Part shown: piece after piece, positions 7,740-16,457 of the stretch | Numbering within the stretch: the stretch's first letter is position 1 | How the letters are laid out: each line of letters opens with the position of its first letter | Assembly: GCA_007129495.1 (NCBI GenBank) | Contig: SKVJ01000024.1 | Location: 1 to 41,601, forward strand | Length of the DNA: 41,601 nucleotides | Origin: Dehalococcoidia bacterium | GTDB lineage: Bacteria > Chloroflexota > Dehalococcoidia > GIF9 > AB-539-J10 | Direction: 5' to 3' | The notes under the pieces: generated by a model | What the model was told of the DNA's origin: nothing | The model's database searches: none | What the model saw: only the letters and a program-made list of their open reading frames with translations | Position numbers and translations under genes: made by a program

Positions 7740-8432
7740 TCACGGGAGTGGATCCTCGTTTCGAGTATCAGTTCGTCCCGCCTGCCACGATTTGAGAAAA
7801 TCAGTTACCTCCTCATCTGTCAGATCATGCCAGTGTTGATAGAAGCTGGCGACGGCAAATCGATAGGAACGACTTACTACCAGGCAGACAATGGCGTCAC
7901 ACATAGGCTTAATAAGGTTGTAGGCGCTTTCCGAAGCCACCGGGCTTGCGACCACGATGCCGGCTGCTCCCTGTTGCTCTACCGATTTTGCTGCCGCAAC
8001 CATAGTGAAGCCTGAAGCCAGTCCATCATCAATGACAATTGCCGTCCTGTGCGCCAAAGAAGCTCGCGGCAGGTTACCCCGGTAGAGAGCGCTTCTACGC
8101 TGAAGCTCCACCAGAACCCGTGCTGCATCGTGCTCTCTCTGACGCTGGCTCAGGCCCAGCTGAGCTACGAGTGGCTCATTCTGGAAGATGCTGCCGTCCT
8201 CGGCTACGGCGCCATAGCCAGCCTCAGGGTTGCCCGGTATAGTGATTTTGCGTGTAACCACGACATCAAGCGGAGCCTTCAATCGCTTCGCAACCTCAAC
8301 TGCAACCGGTACGCCACCCCCGGGGACTCCGAGGACGATGGTGTCGGCAGAACGGTATGGCTGCAATGCCTCTGCGAGCTGTCTTCCGGCATCAACCCTG
8401 TCTCGAAAACGAGGTCTTCGTTCCTCTTCCAT
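7740..8432 (-). CDS. Phosphoribosyltransferase-domain protein (COG1926-like)
   Basis: 230 aa. It has the type I phosphoribosyltransferase fold of the COG1926 group. Near the N-terminus come RFRDRVDAGRQLAEAL and TIVLGVPGGGVPVAVEVAKR, then LDVVVTRKITIPGNPEAGYG, which is characteristic of this group. The PRPP-binding loop is AIVIDDGLASGFTMVAAA (about residues 125-142), with the two acidic residues followed by a Thr-containing turn. Substrates of this family are not established, and some members are fused to dienelactone-hydrolase-like domains, absent here. ATG 8432 has a GAGGGGTGAGG SD. It converges on polX with a 97-bp gap. Confidence 0.88.
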   Translation of the reverse strand: MEEERRPRFRDRVDAGRQLAEALQPYRSADTIVLGVPGGGVPVAVEVAKRLKAPLDVVVTRKITIPGNPEAGYGAVAEDGSIFQNEPLVAQLGLSQRQREHDAARVLVELQRRSALYRGNLPRASLAHRTAIVIDDGLASGFTMVAAAKSVEQQGAAGIVVASPVASESAYNLIKPMCDAIVCLVVSRSYRFAVASFYQHWHDLTDEEVTDFLKSWQAGRTDTRNEDPLP

Positions 8433-8620
8433 TGAGGTACCTCACCCCTCCCCAGTGTTTACCGATCACGACCGTATCGGCGAATGACCAACCCGGTGTC
8501 CGCCTTCATGTCTGTGCGAGTGGTTGAATGACGCAGATGGCCGCGGCGAACTGGAAGAAATCACCCATGGCATTGGGAGGACCCCACTTCCCTATTCCGC
8601 TAAACCGTGGTCGTTACCAA

Positions 8621-8646
8621 CGCCCTCAATTCCTCAATTGAGGGCG
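8621..8646 (-). terminator. Perfect 11-bp hairpin after the DUF2267 gene
   Basis: CGCCCTCAATT (8621-8631) pairs perfectly with AATTGAGGGCG (8636-8646) around a CCTC loop. It lies 50 nt beyond the stop of the minus-strand DUF2267 gene and before the next gene on that strand. There is no T-run on either side, so it is not a classical intrinsic terminator; RNA stabilisation or protein binding are alternatives. Confidence 0.5.
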
Positions 8647-8695
8647 CGCACAAGGTTGGGTCGCTACTCCTGCCCGGCCGTAACGAGTCTGGCGG

Positions 8696-9136
8696 TCAGC
8701 CTTGCAGGCCTTCCCAGAATTCTTTCAGGTCGTTGGGCAGAATAGCCTTTACATCCGCGATCTCGCCCTCTGTAATATGCTTGTCCAGTACCCGAAAAAC
8801 TCCTGCAGCCATCTTCTCTGCGTCACTTGCCCTGATTGGGGCGCTGGCAAAATGTTCGCGAAGACTGGCAAGAAAGCCATCCTTGTCGAACTTGGCTGGC
8901 TTGCCCGACGGATTCCAGCCGTCGTAGTACAGACCTCTGACCAGCATAGGCAACTGAGCTCCCAGGTCAGTAGCTTCCTGTACCGTGAGTCGATCCCGCA
9001 GAGTATGAAGCACGGCACGCAGCGCGACATATGCCTGCTGCCGTTCGGTGGAGCCGATTTCCTCCATAACCTCCTTCAGCCATACGTTCGTCTTCTGGAT
9101 AGTGGTATCGATTGCAGATACTCCCGTGGTTTGCAT
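8696..9136 (-). CDS. DUF2267 domain protein
   Basis: 146 aa. The DUF2267 pattern is clear: TIQKTNVWLKEVMEEIG, then RQQAYVALRAVLHTLRDRLT, VQEATDLGAQLPMLVRGLYY, DGWNPSGKPAKFDKDGFLAS, and a second half with AEKMAAGVFRVLDKHITEGE and IADVKAILPNDLKEFWEG. The LP-x-LVRG-x-YYDGW element is the family hallmark. The fold is all-helical and the function is unknown; members are often next to stress or membrane genes. The start is ATG 9136, with GGAGGAGGAGG 5 nt upstream, rather than upstream codons. No signal peptide or membrane segment. Confidence 0.9.
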   Translation of the reverse strand: MQTTGVSAIDTTIQKTNVWLKEVMEEIGSTERQQAYVALRAVLHTLRDRLTVQEATDLGAQLPMLVRGLYYDGWNPSGKPAKFDKDGFLASLREHFASAPIRASDAEKMAAGVFRVLDKHITEGEIADVKAILPNDLKEFWEGLQG

Positions 9137-9552
9137 GACAACCTCCTCCTCCAGGGTGTGGCCTCTGACTCGTGCACCGGTACCACACATCAGTTAATCA
9201 CAGATTCCCCGGCCTTGCTTCCAAGACCAAGGTCGAGTCTAAGTATATGCACGGCTGCGGTGGTGTGTCGAAAAACAAAGCGGGAAGGGCGCGAAATAAC
9301 GATGTCACGGTCCTGTCGATTCGTCAATCGTCCCCGTCTGAAACCTTCGGGATGTCGCATACGGCGGCCTCATTTTCGCAAACCGGAACCTCGAAGATCT
9401 CCTTATCTCACAGTCGGCCCAAATCCAGTCGTGGGGAATCAAACCGAATGCCCTGTCAACTGGTAAGCTGCTGCGTGGTCACGCACCCGGGGTAACGGTC
9501 CCGCTCCTGGAAATCCGTTGCCCGCCGTCGGCAGATCGACTCCCTTACCTCA
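9137..9552. other. 416-bp gap with no recognisable feature
   Basis: Between the DUF2267 start and the mutM stop I see no family-like reading frame on either strand, no tRNA and no known structured RNA. Short frames here lack SDs and motifs. Confidence 0.5.
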
Positions 9553-10374
9553 CTATCCTAAATGATTGCCAGGCTGCTGGCACGAGGGACAGAAGCTGGC
9601 CCCACGTTTTCGCACCATCACCCGCGTGATCGGGGTTCCACATCGTGGACAGGGTGCATCCTTCTTGTGGGCAACGTTGAACAGGTTGTGAGCGGTGCCC
9701 CTCTCTCCGCTTGGAAGTGCGTATGTTGCAATGCTTGCTCCCTGACAGGCGATGGCTCGCTGGAGTACTGCGCGTATCGCCTCCCAAAGGCGGCTGATCT
9801 GGCCTGGACTCAGTTCGTTGGCTGGAGTCAATGGATGGATGTTTGCTTCATACAAGGCTTCATCTGCGTACATGTTGCCTACACCCGCTACGATGTGCTG
9901 GTCCAGTAGTGCCGCTTTGACCGGTATGCGGTGTCCTGCCAGACACTGCCTCAGTATGTCCGGGGTGAAATCGCCCGTAAGCGGTTCCGGGCCGAGTCGG
10001 CGGCAGCAGCCGTCCAGGTCCTTCACCAGCGCTATGGTACCGAGCCGACGGATGTCATTGAAGTACAGGCGCGTGCCGTTCGACAAATGCAGGACGGCGC
10101 GTACCCTGCGTGACGGGTCGGGCTCCTCCAGGAGTAGCGCGCCGGTCATGCGCAGGTGAATCACGATCGCCCAGCCTCCTTCGAGCACAAGGAGCAGTTG
10201 TTTGCCCCTGCGTGACACTCCGGTCACCAGCTTGCCGATGATACTGGAGCGCAGTGTGGAGGTATCCCCACGCAGAATCGAGGGGTCGCGCAGTTCCAGA
10301 TTGATGAGATGCTGGCCGCTGATGAGGGGCTCGATGGCCCGTCTGATCGTTTCCACCTCGGGTAGTTCAGGCAT
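9553..10374 (-). CDS. mutM: Formamidopyrimidine-DNA glycosylase (Fpg/MutM)
   Basis: 273 aa, full family length. It removes oxidised purines such as 8-oxoguanine and cleaves the abasic site by beta/delta elimination. The N-terminus MPELPEVETIRRAIEPLI carries catalytic Pro2 (Schiff base) and Glu3. The conserved Lys lies in SRRGKQLLLVLEGG, and HLRMTGALLL gives the intercalating-loop region. The helix-two-turn-helix has LLDQHIVAGVGNMYADEAL (Asn contacts DNA). The C-terminal zinc finger is CPRCGTPI...CPSC, followed by a short NHLG tail. No SD is visible; two TAGAAT hexamers at 10387-10392 and 10399-10404 (minus strand) could give a very short leader. Confidence 0.97.
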   Translation of the reverse strand: MPELPEVETIRRAIEPLISGQHLINLELRDPSILRGDTSTLRSSIIGKLVTGVSRRGKQLLLVLEGGWAIVIHLRMTGALLLEEPDPSRRVRAVLHLSNGTRLYFNDIRRLGTIALVKDLDGCCRRLGPEPLTGDFTPDILRQCLAGHRIPVKAALLDQHIVAGVGNMYADEALYEANIHPLTPANELSPGQISRLWEAIRAVLQRAIACQGASIATYALPSGERGTAHNLFNVAHKKDAPCPRCGTPITRVMVRKRGASFCPSCQQPGNHLG

Positions 10375-10478
10375 TGATGCTAGTGTATTCTATGCGGTAT
10401 TCTAGGCGAAAGTGTGGTTACTCCGGCGGGTGTGTAATCCTACCTTTCGTGGACTAGCAATACGTTTTGAGAGGACTG

Positions 10479-11324
10479 ATGTATCGAATACTTGAGAAAG
10501 AGGACCTGACTCCCATTATTCACCTGTGGAAGATCGAGGCGCCCCGGGTGGCGCGAAGGGCACACGCCGGGCAGTTCGTCATACTTCGTCACGGCGAAGA
10601 AGGGGAACGAATTCCTCTGACGATTGCCGACTGGGACCGCGATGCGGGCACGGTGACGGTTGTGTTCATGCAGGTCGGGGCAAGTACGGAGAAATTCGCA
10701 CGACTCAACGCCGGTGATGTGATCGACGACTTTGTCGGTCCGTTGGGAAAGCCCACTGAGATCGAACACTACGGCACAGTAGTGTGCGTTGCCGGAGGTT
10801 TTGCCATCGCCACCATCGTACCTGTCGCACGTGCCATGAAGGAAGCCGGCAACCGTGTCATCTCCATCATGGGGTTTCGTTCGCGCGACCTGGTATTCTG
10901 GGAAGAGCGGCTGGGCCAATTCAGCGATGAACTCATCGTCACGACGGATGATGGGACGTATGGCCGGAAAGGACTTGTGACGGAACCGTTGAAGGACGTT
11001 TTGGATACGAACAAGGTAGATCGGATCATCTCAATCGGGCCGACCGTCATGATGAAGTTCTCGTCACTTACTTCAAAGCGTTTCGGGGTTCGCACCATTG
11101 TGAGTCTCAACCCGATCATGGTGGATGGCACGGGCATGTGTGGTGCATGCCGAGTCGAGATTGGAGGAGAGACGAAGCTGGCCTGCGTGGACGGCCCCGA
11201 ATTTGATGGACACCTGGTCGACTGGGACCTCCTTATCAGCCGGCAGCGGGCTTACGTGGAAGACGAGAAAACGTCGATCGAACAAGTACGCCACGCTTGC
11301 CGAGAGGGGTGCCATCATGGCTAG
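10479..11324 (+). CDS. FAD/NAD-binding, [2Fe-2S] subunit of ferredoxin:NADP oxidoreductase (NfnA/SudB-like)
   Basis: 281 aa. It resembles the small subunit of NADH-dependent ferredoxin:NADP+ oxidoreductase (Nfn) and sulfide dehydrogenase (Sud), and dihydroorotate dehydrogenase electron-transfer subunits. The FAD region is HAGQFVILRH followed by GERIPLTIADWDRDAGTVTV; the NAD region is VVCVAGGFAIATIVPVARAM. The C-terminal [2Fe-2S] site is GTGMCGACRVEIGG...KLACVDGPEFDGH. The start is ATG 10479 (GAGAGGA SD); a TTG 12 nt upstream is in frame. Its stop overlaps the gltA-like start by 8 nt, so the two proteins are translationally coupled and probably form a complex. In studied Nfn enzymes this pair carries out flavin-based electron bifurcation; whether this one does so is inference. 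Confidence 0.92.
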   Translation: MYRILEKEDLTPIIHLWKIEAPRVARRAHAGQFVILRHGEEGERIPLTIADWDRDAGTVTVVFMQVGASTEKFARLNAGDVIDDFVGPLGKPTEIEHYGTVVCVAGGFAIATIVPVARAMKEAGNRVISIMGFRSRDLVFWEERLGQFSDELIVTTDDGTYGRKGLVTEPLKDVLDTNKVDRIISIGPTVMMKFSSLTSKRFGVRTIVSLNPIMVDGTGMCGACRVEIGGETKLACVDGPEFDGHLVDWDLLISRQRAYVEDEKTSIEQVRHACREGCHHG

Positions 11325-12723
11325 GAAAGAGTTGAATCTCAACAGGGTGCCCATGCCGAAACAGGATCCCGTTGAACGCGCCCGCAACTTCGAGGAAGTC
11401 TCCCTCGGCTATTCTGACGAGCAGGCAATCGAAGAGGCAAACAGGTGCCTTCAGTGTCCCAGGCCCGTGTGCAAGGATGGTTGCCCGGTGAACGTGCCGA
11501 TACCGGAGTTCATCAAGGCGCTTCGCGAGGGTGACCTGCAGGCATCCGCACAGGCCCTGAAGGACAAGAACACCCTGCCCGCGGTATGTGGCCGCGTCTG
11601 TCCTCAAGAAGAGCAGTGTGAGGCCGCATGTGTCCTGACTCGTAAGGGGGCTCCAGTCGCAATCGGCCGACTGGAACGCTACATAGCCGACTGGATTCTC
11701 AAACAATCTGAAGAAGCATCTGCCGAGTCACCGAGTGTGTCTCCCAGCGGCAGGAAGGTGGCCGTGGTGGGAGCAGGACCTGCGGGTCTCACCTGTGCGG
11801 CTGACCTTGCGAGATCAGGCCATTCCGTGACGCTGTTTGAAGCTTTGCATACGGCCGGTGGCGTGCTGAAGTATGGCATTCCGGAGTTCAGACTGCCCAA
11901 GCGCACGGTCGAAGCCGAGGTGCAGTTCGTGAAGTCGCTCGGTGTGGTGATCGAACTCGACAATGTGGTGGGCAGGACCGAGACGGTGGATGATCTTTTC
12001 GAGGAAGGTTTCGATGCGATCTTCCTCGCTCCCGGAGCTGGCGCACCCATGTTTTTGAATATCCCGGGTGAAAATCTCAACAATGTGTATTCAGCGAACG
12101 AGTTCCTTACCAGGGTCAACCTTATGAAGGCATACCGTTTCCCTCAGTACGACACGCCAATCCGTGCCGGAAAACGGGTGGCGGTGATCGGTGGAGGAAA
12201 CGTAGCGATGGATGCCTCCCGTTGTGCGCTCCGTCTTGGTGCTGAAAAGGTATACATCATCTACCGGCGCTCGGAGCACGAGATGCCCGCCCGTGAGGAG
12301 GAAAGAGAGAACGCGAAAGAAGAGGGCGTTATCTTCAAGGTGCTGACGAACCCCCGCCGTTTCGTCGCTGATGACCAGGCCGGTGTGCGTGCCGTGGAGT
12401 GCTACGAGATGGAGTTGGGTGAACCCGACGAAAGCGGGCGCAGACGGCCGATCGCCAAACCCGACACGGCGTTTGAGATAGAAGTCGATACGGCTATCGT
12501 TGCTCTCGGGACCCGGCCTAATGCAATCATACCCACCACTACTCCCGGGCTTGAATTGACGCGTGAGGGCACGATAGTAACCGATCTCAAGACGGGGCGC
12601 ACCAGTCGAACCGGTGTGTGGTGTGGTGGAGATATGGCAACCGGGGCTGCAACGGTAATCAGTGCGATGGGTGCGGGTAGACGGGCTGCAGTCGACATCG
12701 ATGCTTATCTGCGGACACTATAG
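11317..12723 (+). CDS. gltA: GltA/NfnB-type NADPH-dependent glutamate synthase small-subunit-like oxidoreductase
   Basis: 468 aa. N-terminal cysteine motifs CLQCPRPVCKDGCPV and CGRVCPQEEQCEAAC (about residues 45-110) would ligate two 4Fe-4S clusters. The FAD Rossmann motif is VAVVGAGPAGLTCAADLARS (about 147-166), with GGVLKYGIPEFRLPK typical of the family. The NADPH motif is VAVIGGGNVAMDASRCALRL (about 289-308), then the RRSEHEMPAREEE segment and a C-terminal GDMATGAATVISAMGAGRRA FAD contact. No large glutamate-synthase subunit gene adjoins it, whereas an NfnA-like subunit precedes it with an 8-nt overlap. It is therefore more probably the Nfn/Sud large subunit than a true glutamate synthase subunit. 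Annotators usually call it gltA. Confidence 0.94.
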   Translation: MARKELNLNRVPMPKQDPVERARNFEEVSLGYSDEQAIEEANRCLQCPRPVCKDGCPVNVPIPEFIKALREGDLQASAQALKDKNTLPAVCGRVCPQEEQCEAACVLTRKGAPVAIGRLERYIADWILKQSEEASAESPSVSPSGRKVAVVGAGPAGLTCAADLARSGHSVTLFEALHTAGGVLKYGIPEFRLPKRTVEAEVQFVKSLGVVIELDNVVGRTETVDDLFEEGFDAIFLAPGAGAPMFLNIPGENLNNVYSANEFLTRVNLMKAYRFPQYDTPIRAGKRVAVIGGGNVAMDASRCALRLGAEKVYIIYRRSEHEMPAREEERENAKEEGVIFKVLTNPRRFVADDQAGVRAVECYEMELGEPDESGRRRPIAKPDTAFEIEVDTAIVALGTRPNAIIPTTTPGLELTREGTIVTDLKTGRTSRTGVWCGGDMATGAATVISAMGAGRRAAVDIDAYLRTL

Positions 12724-12736
12724 CCATGCGTTTTGG

Positions 12737-15484
12737 CTAGTCAGCCATTGGTTTCATGTCGGCCCAATTCGGACCCGATTTGAGGTCCACTTTCAGAGGC
12801 ACCGTCAGCTCTACGGCAGTTCTCATTGACAGACTTACGATCTCAGACAGTTCAGAAACCTCGGCCTCGGGAGCCTCGAACACAAGCTCATCATGTATCT
12901 GCAGGAGCATTCTGCTCATCATACCCTTGCCGCGTAACGTTTCATGGATTTGTATCATAGCTATCTTGATGATGTCAGCGGAGGTGCCTTGGACGGGCGC
13001 GTTGATGGCCATCCTCTCCGCCGACTCGCGTACCTGCCGGTTCGTGGAACGAATTTCAGGGATGTAGCGTCTGCGGCCGAGCAGAGTGGTAACGAACAGA
13101 TGCTGGTGCGCTTGTGCCTTGGTCTGCTCCAACCACCGATGCACGCCGGGATACTGCTTGAAATACGCGTTGATAAAGCTTCCTGCCTCGGCGCGAGAGA
13201 AACCGGTTGCCTGCTCGAGTCCGTAGTCGCTCATTCCGTAAATGACGCCGAAATTGACGACCTTGGCTGCCCGGCGCATCTCTGAGGTCACCTCGTCCGG
13301 CGTTACTCCGAAGACCCTGCCTGCAGTGGCTGTGTGAATGTCCTCGTCGTTCAGAAATGCAGCTTTCAATGCCTCGTCCTGGGAGAGGTGCGCAAGCGCC
13401 CTGAGATCTATTTGTGAGTAATCAGCGCTGAGCAGGGCCCAGCCCTTCGGGGCGACTACCGCCGCACGAATGGTTCTCCCGAGTTCTGTCCGAATCGGAA
13501 GGTTCTGGAGGTTCGGCTCACTCGAGGAGAGGCGTCCAGTAGTCGTGCCTGTCTGGCTGAATACGGTATGCAGCCTACCAGTCCTCGGGTTCACCATTCC
13601 AGGAAGAGTGTCAACGTAGGTCGACTTCAACTTGGACAGTTGGCGGTATGCCAATACGAGATCGATTACCGGATGGGCGCTCCGCATTGATTCGAGTAGA
13701 GAGGCCTCAGTTGAATACCCGCTGCTTATCTTGCGTCCTCCCTGAAGTCCGAGTTCGCTGAACAGCACGTTGCCGAGTTGCCGGGGAGAATTGATATTGA
13801 ATCGATGCCCCACCGCGTTGTAGATGTCCACCTCAAGTACGGCGAGCTGTTCGCCCAGCATGCGCGACATGGCCCGTAGTTTCTCAGTGTCGATCATGAT
13901 TCCGTTGTGCTCCATCTCCGCAAGGACACGGACAAGCGGCATCTCGACGTTGCGAAAGAGGTCGATGACCTCGCGGTACACCATTTCTGCTTCGAGTTGC
14001 TCCCGCAGAGACCAGCAGGCCGCTGCTCGCAGAGAGAGCCATCTGGCGACTTCTGCATCAGTCGAAGCTGTCACCGAATCCTGCATGTCGGGAGAAGCGG
14101 TAAGCGCCGAGCCCAATCGATTGGATGCAAGTGCTCCCAGCGTTATCGATTTTTCCCCTACCAAGTGGGCTGCAACCGGGACATCAAACCATGGGCCAAT
14201 TACCGGTATGCCGTGCATAAGGAGATGGCGCAGCACTGATTTGACGTCGTCACATACCTTCAAGCAGTCCGAGCGTTCGAGTAACGAAATCACAGACTCA
14301 AAAGTGCCTTGGGGTAAAGGTTCGCCGGAATCCGCGGCGGTCGACGGACCGGCCGGGACATAGACAGTCCTGTGCCGGAATGTGGATAATCCTAATCCCC
14401 GTAATCGGGCGCCGGATGGTCCGCTTTGCCGTGCACCGCGGGTTTCCTTTCCTCCGTTGCCGTCCAGCGCCACGCACAGGACCACCTCCTGTGCCTGCTC
14501 CAGGTCTTGAAGCAGCGGCCCGAGGTGGTCTGCCGTCAGGACAGTCACGCTGATCTCTGAGGAAGGAGCAGTGTCTGACGCCGGCGGTAGTGGGTCATGC
14601 TGCAGAATCGGAGGCAACCGGTTTATGAGGCTGTTGAATTCGAGCTCCTTCAGCAGCGACAGTATGCGATCATGATCGTAATTTCCGATGGTGCAGTCCT
14701 CAAGAGTAAGTTGGAGAGGCACATCGGTGACGACGCTGGACAGCTGCTCGCTTGCTTTCACCTGGTCTCGCGAGGCTGCAAGCGCAGATTGCGCTCTTTG
14801 AGGGGTCACTGCGGACACGTTCCTGAACAGCTCTTCAAGACTTCCGAACTGTGACAGGAGTTTTGCGGCGGTCTTGTCGCCGATACCCGGTACCCCCGGA
14901 ATGTTGTCAGATGTGTCACCCACGAGTGCCTTGAATGCTGCATACTGCTCTGGAGTCACACCGAAGCGAGCCTCAACGGCTGCCTCGTCGTAGGTCACGG
15001 CCTCGCTGAAATTGCGTCCCGGCAGGAGGACGGTTATACCCGGACGGACGACCTGCAGCAGATCACGGTCGCCGGTGAGGATAGAAGCAGGAATATCTAC
15101 TTCGCGAGCTTGCAGCGCGAGAGTTGCGAGTATGTCATCGGCCTCGTAGCCCTCCAACTCGAACGACGGAATTCCAAGTGCATCGGCAAGTTCATGGACG
15201 CGGCGGATCTGGCTCTTGAGCTCCTCAGGGGTTGGTGGCCGCTGCGATTTGTATTGGTCGTAGAGCGCATGTCTGAATGTCGGTGCCGGGAAATCGAAGG
15301 CGATCGCCCAGTGGCTTGGTTTCTGAGTACTGACCACTTTGAAAAGGGTGTTGGCAAAACCGTACACGGCATTCACCATTTCTCCGGTTCTCGACGTTGT
15401 CAGTGGAGGCAGAGCGTGGAAGCCGCGGTGGACAAGTGCATTACCGTCAATCAGCAGGAGCAATCGTTGCGGGGATAAATTCAT
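12737..15484 (-). CDS. polA: DNA polymerase I
   Basis: 915 aa. This repair and Okazaki-processing polymerase has three regions. The 5' nuclease is at residues 1 to about 290: LLLLIDGNALVHRGFHALPP, ELEGYEADDILATLA, SILTGDRDLLQVV, and GIGDKTAAKLLSQFG. The middle 3'-5' exonuclease-like domain seems inactive (see findings). The C-terminal polymerase has motif A LLSADYSQIDLRALAHLS, motif B RRAAKVVNFGVIYGMSDYGL and motif C LQIHDELVFE. I chose ATG 15484 because the family N-terminus begins just before LLLLIDGNAL, and a perfect TATAAT (15492-15497, minus strand) lies 7 nt upstream, suggesting a leaderless mRNA. In-frame ATGs at 15493 and 15511 would add up to nine unusual residues, and no start has an SD. 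It diverges from argF with only 43 bp between the starts. Confidence 0.96.
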   Translation of the reverse strand: MNLSPQRLLLLIDGNALVHRGFHALPPLTTSRTGEMVNAVYGFANTLFKVVSTQKPSHWAIAFDFPAPTFRHALYDQYKSQRPPTPEELKSQIRRVHELADALGIPSFELEGYEADDILATLALQAREVDIPASILTGDRDLLQVVRPGITVLLPGRNFSEAVTYDEAAVEARFGVTPEQYAAFKALVGDTSDNIPGVPGIGDKTAAKLLSQFGSLEELFRNVSAVTPQRAQSALAASRDQVKASEQLSSVVTDVPLQLTLEDCTIGNYDHDRILSLLKELEFNSLINRLPPILQHDPLPPASDTAPSSEISVTVLTADHLGPLLQDLEQAQEVVLCVALDGNGGKETRGARQSGPSGARLRGLGLSTFRHRTVYVPAGPSTAADSGEPLPQGTFESVISLLERSDCLKVCDDVKSVLRHLLMHGIPVIGPWFDVPVAAHLVGEKSITLGALASNRLGSALTASPDMQDSVTASTDAEVARWLSLRAAACWSLREQLEAEMVYREVIDLFRNVEMPLVRVLAEMEHNGIMIDTEKLRAMSRMLGEQLAVLEVDIYNAVGHRFNINSPRQLGNVLFSELGLQGGRKISSGYSTEASLLESMRSAHPVIDLVLAYRQLSKLKSTYVDTLPGMVNPRTGRLHTVFSQTGTTTGRLSSSEPNLQNLPIRTELGRTIRAAVVAPKGWALLSADYSQIDLRALAHLSQDEALKAAFLNDEDIHTATAGRVFGVTPDEVTSEMRRAAKVVNFGVIYGMSDYGLEQATGFSRAEAGSFINAYFKQYPGVHRWLEQTKAQAHQHLFVTTLLGRRRYIPEIRSTNRQVRESAERMAINAPVQGTSADIIKIAMIQIHETLRGKGMMSRMLLQIHDELVFEAPEAEVSELSEIVSLSMRTAVELTVPLKVDLKSGPNWADMKPMAD

Positions 15485-15510
15485 TATCGACATTATACGC
15501 TGACGGCTCA

Positions 15511-15519
15511 TGGTATACT
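15511..15519 (+). promoter_or_regulatory. Extended -10 promoter for argF (TGG-TATACT)
   Basis: TGG directly before TATACT (15514-15519) forms an extended -10 element, 8 nt before the argF GTG (15528). No good -35 is seen. The predicted transcript would start at or one to two bases before the start codon. Confidence 0.55.
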
Positions 15520-15527
15520 AAATTTTC

Positions 15528-16445
15528 GTGAAGCAGGATCTCCTCTCAATCGTCGATCTGACTCCCACAGAGGCCGCGCAGTTGATCGAGCAGGCCCTGG
15601 TGATGAAACAGGGAGGCATGCGTTGTCTCCTCCCGTGGAGATCGGTTGCCCTTCTCTTTGAGAAGCCATCCCTGCGAACGCGCGTAAGTTTCGAGCTCGC
15701 CGTGACGCAACTGGGCGGTCATTGCCTCTACCTGTCACCACAGGAAGTGGGGTTGGGGCAGAGGGAACCGGTGCCTGATGTTGCACGCGTCCTCAGCCGT
15801 TACGTGGATTGTATCGTTGCCCGTGTCTTCAAGCATGAGACAGTCGCACTACTGGCACAATCGGCTTCAGTGTCGGTTCTCAATGCATTGTCAGACCTCG
15901 AGCATCCGTGTCAGGCGCTTGGGGATTTTCTGACTATTCGTGAGCGGCTGGCTACTCTTACGGGAGTGAGGCTCGCATATGTGGGGGATGGTAACAATGT
16001 GGCGCGAAGCCTGGCCCTGCTCGCTGGTATGATGGGTGTTGATTTTGCTATCGCGACGCCTCAAGATTATCGGCTGGATGAGGCGACGGAGGCAGGTGTA
16101 CGGGGTCTTGCCGCATCCAAAGGCTCGAGTTTCACGGTTACGGATGATCCTGTGCTGGCAGTGAGTGGTGCGCATGTGGTGTACACGGATACATGGACCA
16201 GCATGGGACAGGAAGACCAGGCAGATATGAGGCGCAAGTTATTCGCGCACTTCCAGGTCAACAGCACGCTTATGGCGGAGGCTCGTCCCGGGGCGCTCTT
16301 CATGCATTGTCTACCTGCACATCATGGTGAGGAAGTTACATCTGAGGTACTGAACGGCGAAACTTCGGTGGTGTTCGACCAGGCAGAGAATCGCCTGCAC
16401 ATTCAAAAGGCGATTCTGGCGCAGATATTGATTCCCGCCGACTAG
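15528..16445 (+). CDS. argF: Ornithine carbamoyltransferase
   Basis: 305 aa. It transfers the carbamoyl group from carbamoyl phosphate to ornithine, making citrulline for arginine synthesis. The carbamoyl-phosphate site is EKPSLRTRVSFE (near residue 48). RVFKHE and HPCQALGDFLTI (about 125-136) follow; the latter is the HPCQxLxD signature. The ornithine loop is YTDTWTSMGQE (about 221), and MHCLPAHHGEEVTSEV (about 263) carries the catalytic Cys of HCLP. The length fits the family. The DTWTSMGQE form argues for ornithine rather than acetylornithine or aspartate as acceptor. The start is GTG with no SD, 8 nt after a TATACT -10, so translation may be leaderless. No other arg gene lies in the window. 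der follows after 12 bp. Confidence 0.95.
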   Translation: MKQDLLSIVDLTPTEAAQLIEQALVMKQGGMRCLLPWRSVALLFEKPSLRTRVSFELAVTQLGGHCLYLSPQEVGLGQREPVPDVARVLSRYVDCIVARVFKHETVALLAQSASVSVLNALSDLEHPCQALGDFLTIRERLATLTGVRLAYVGDGNNVARSLALLAGMMGVDFAIATPQDYRLDEATEAGVRGLAASKGSSFTVTDDPVLAVSGAHVVYTDTWTSMGQEDQADMRRKLFAHFQVNSTLMAEARPGALFMHCLPAHHGEEVTSEVLNGETSVVFDQAENRLHIQKAILAQILIPAD

Positions 16446-16457
16446 AGAGGAGCAGCG

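Noticed and set aside
11317-12723. True glutamate synthase small subunit
   Set aside because: No large subunit gene adjoins it; the overlapping upstream gene is an NfnA/SudB-like subunit, which points to an Nfn/Sud-type enzyme, although the family name gltA is kept.
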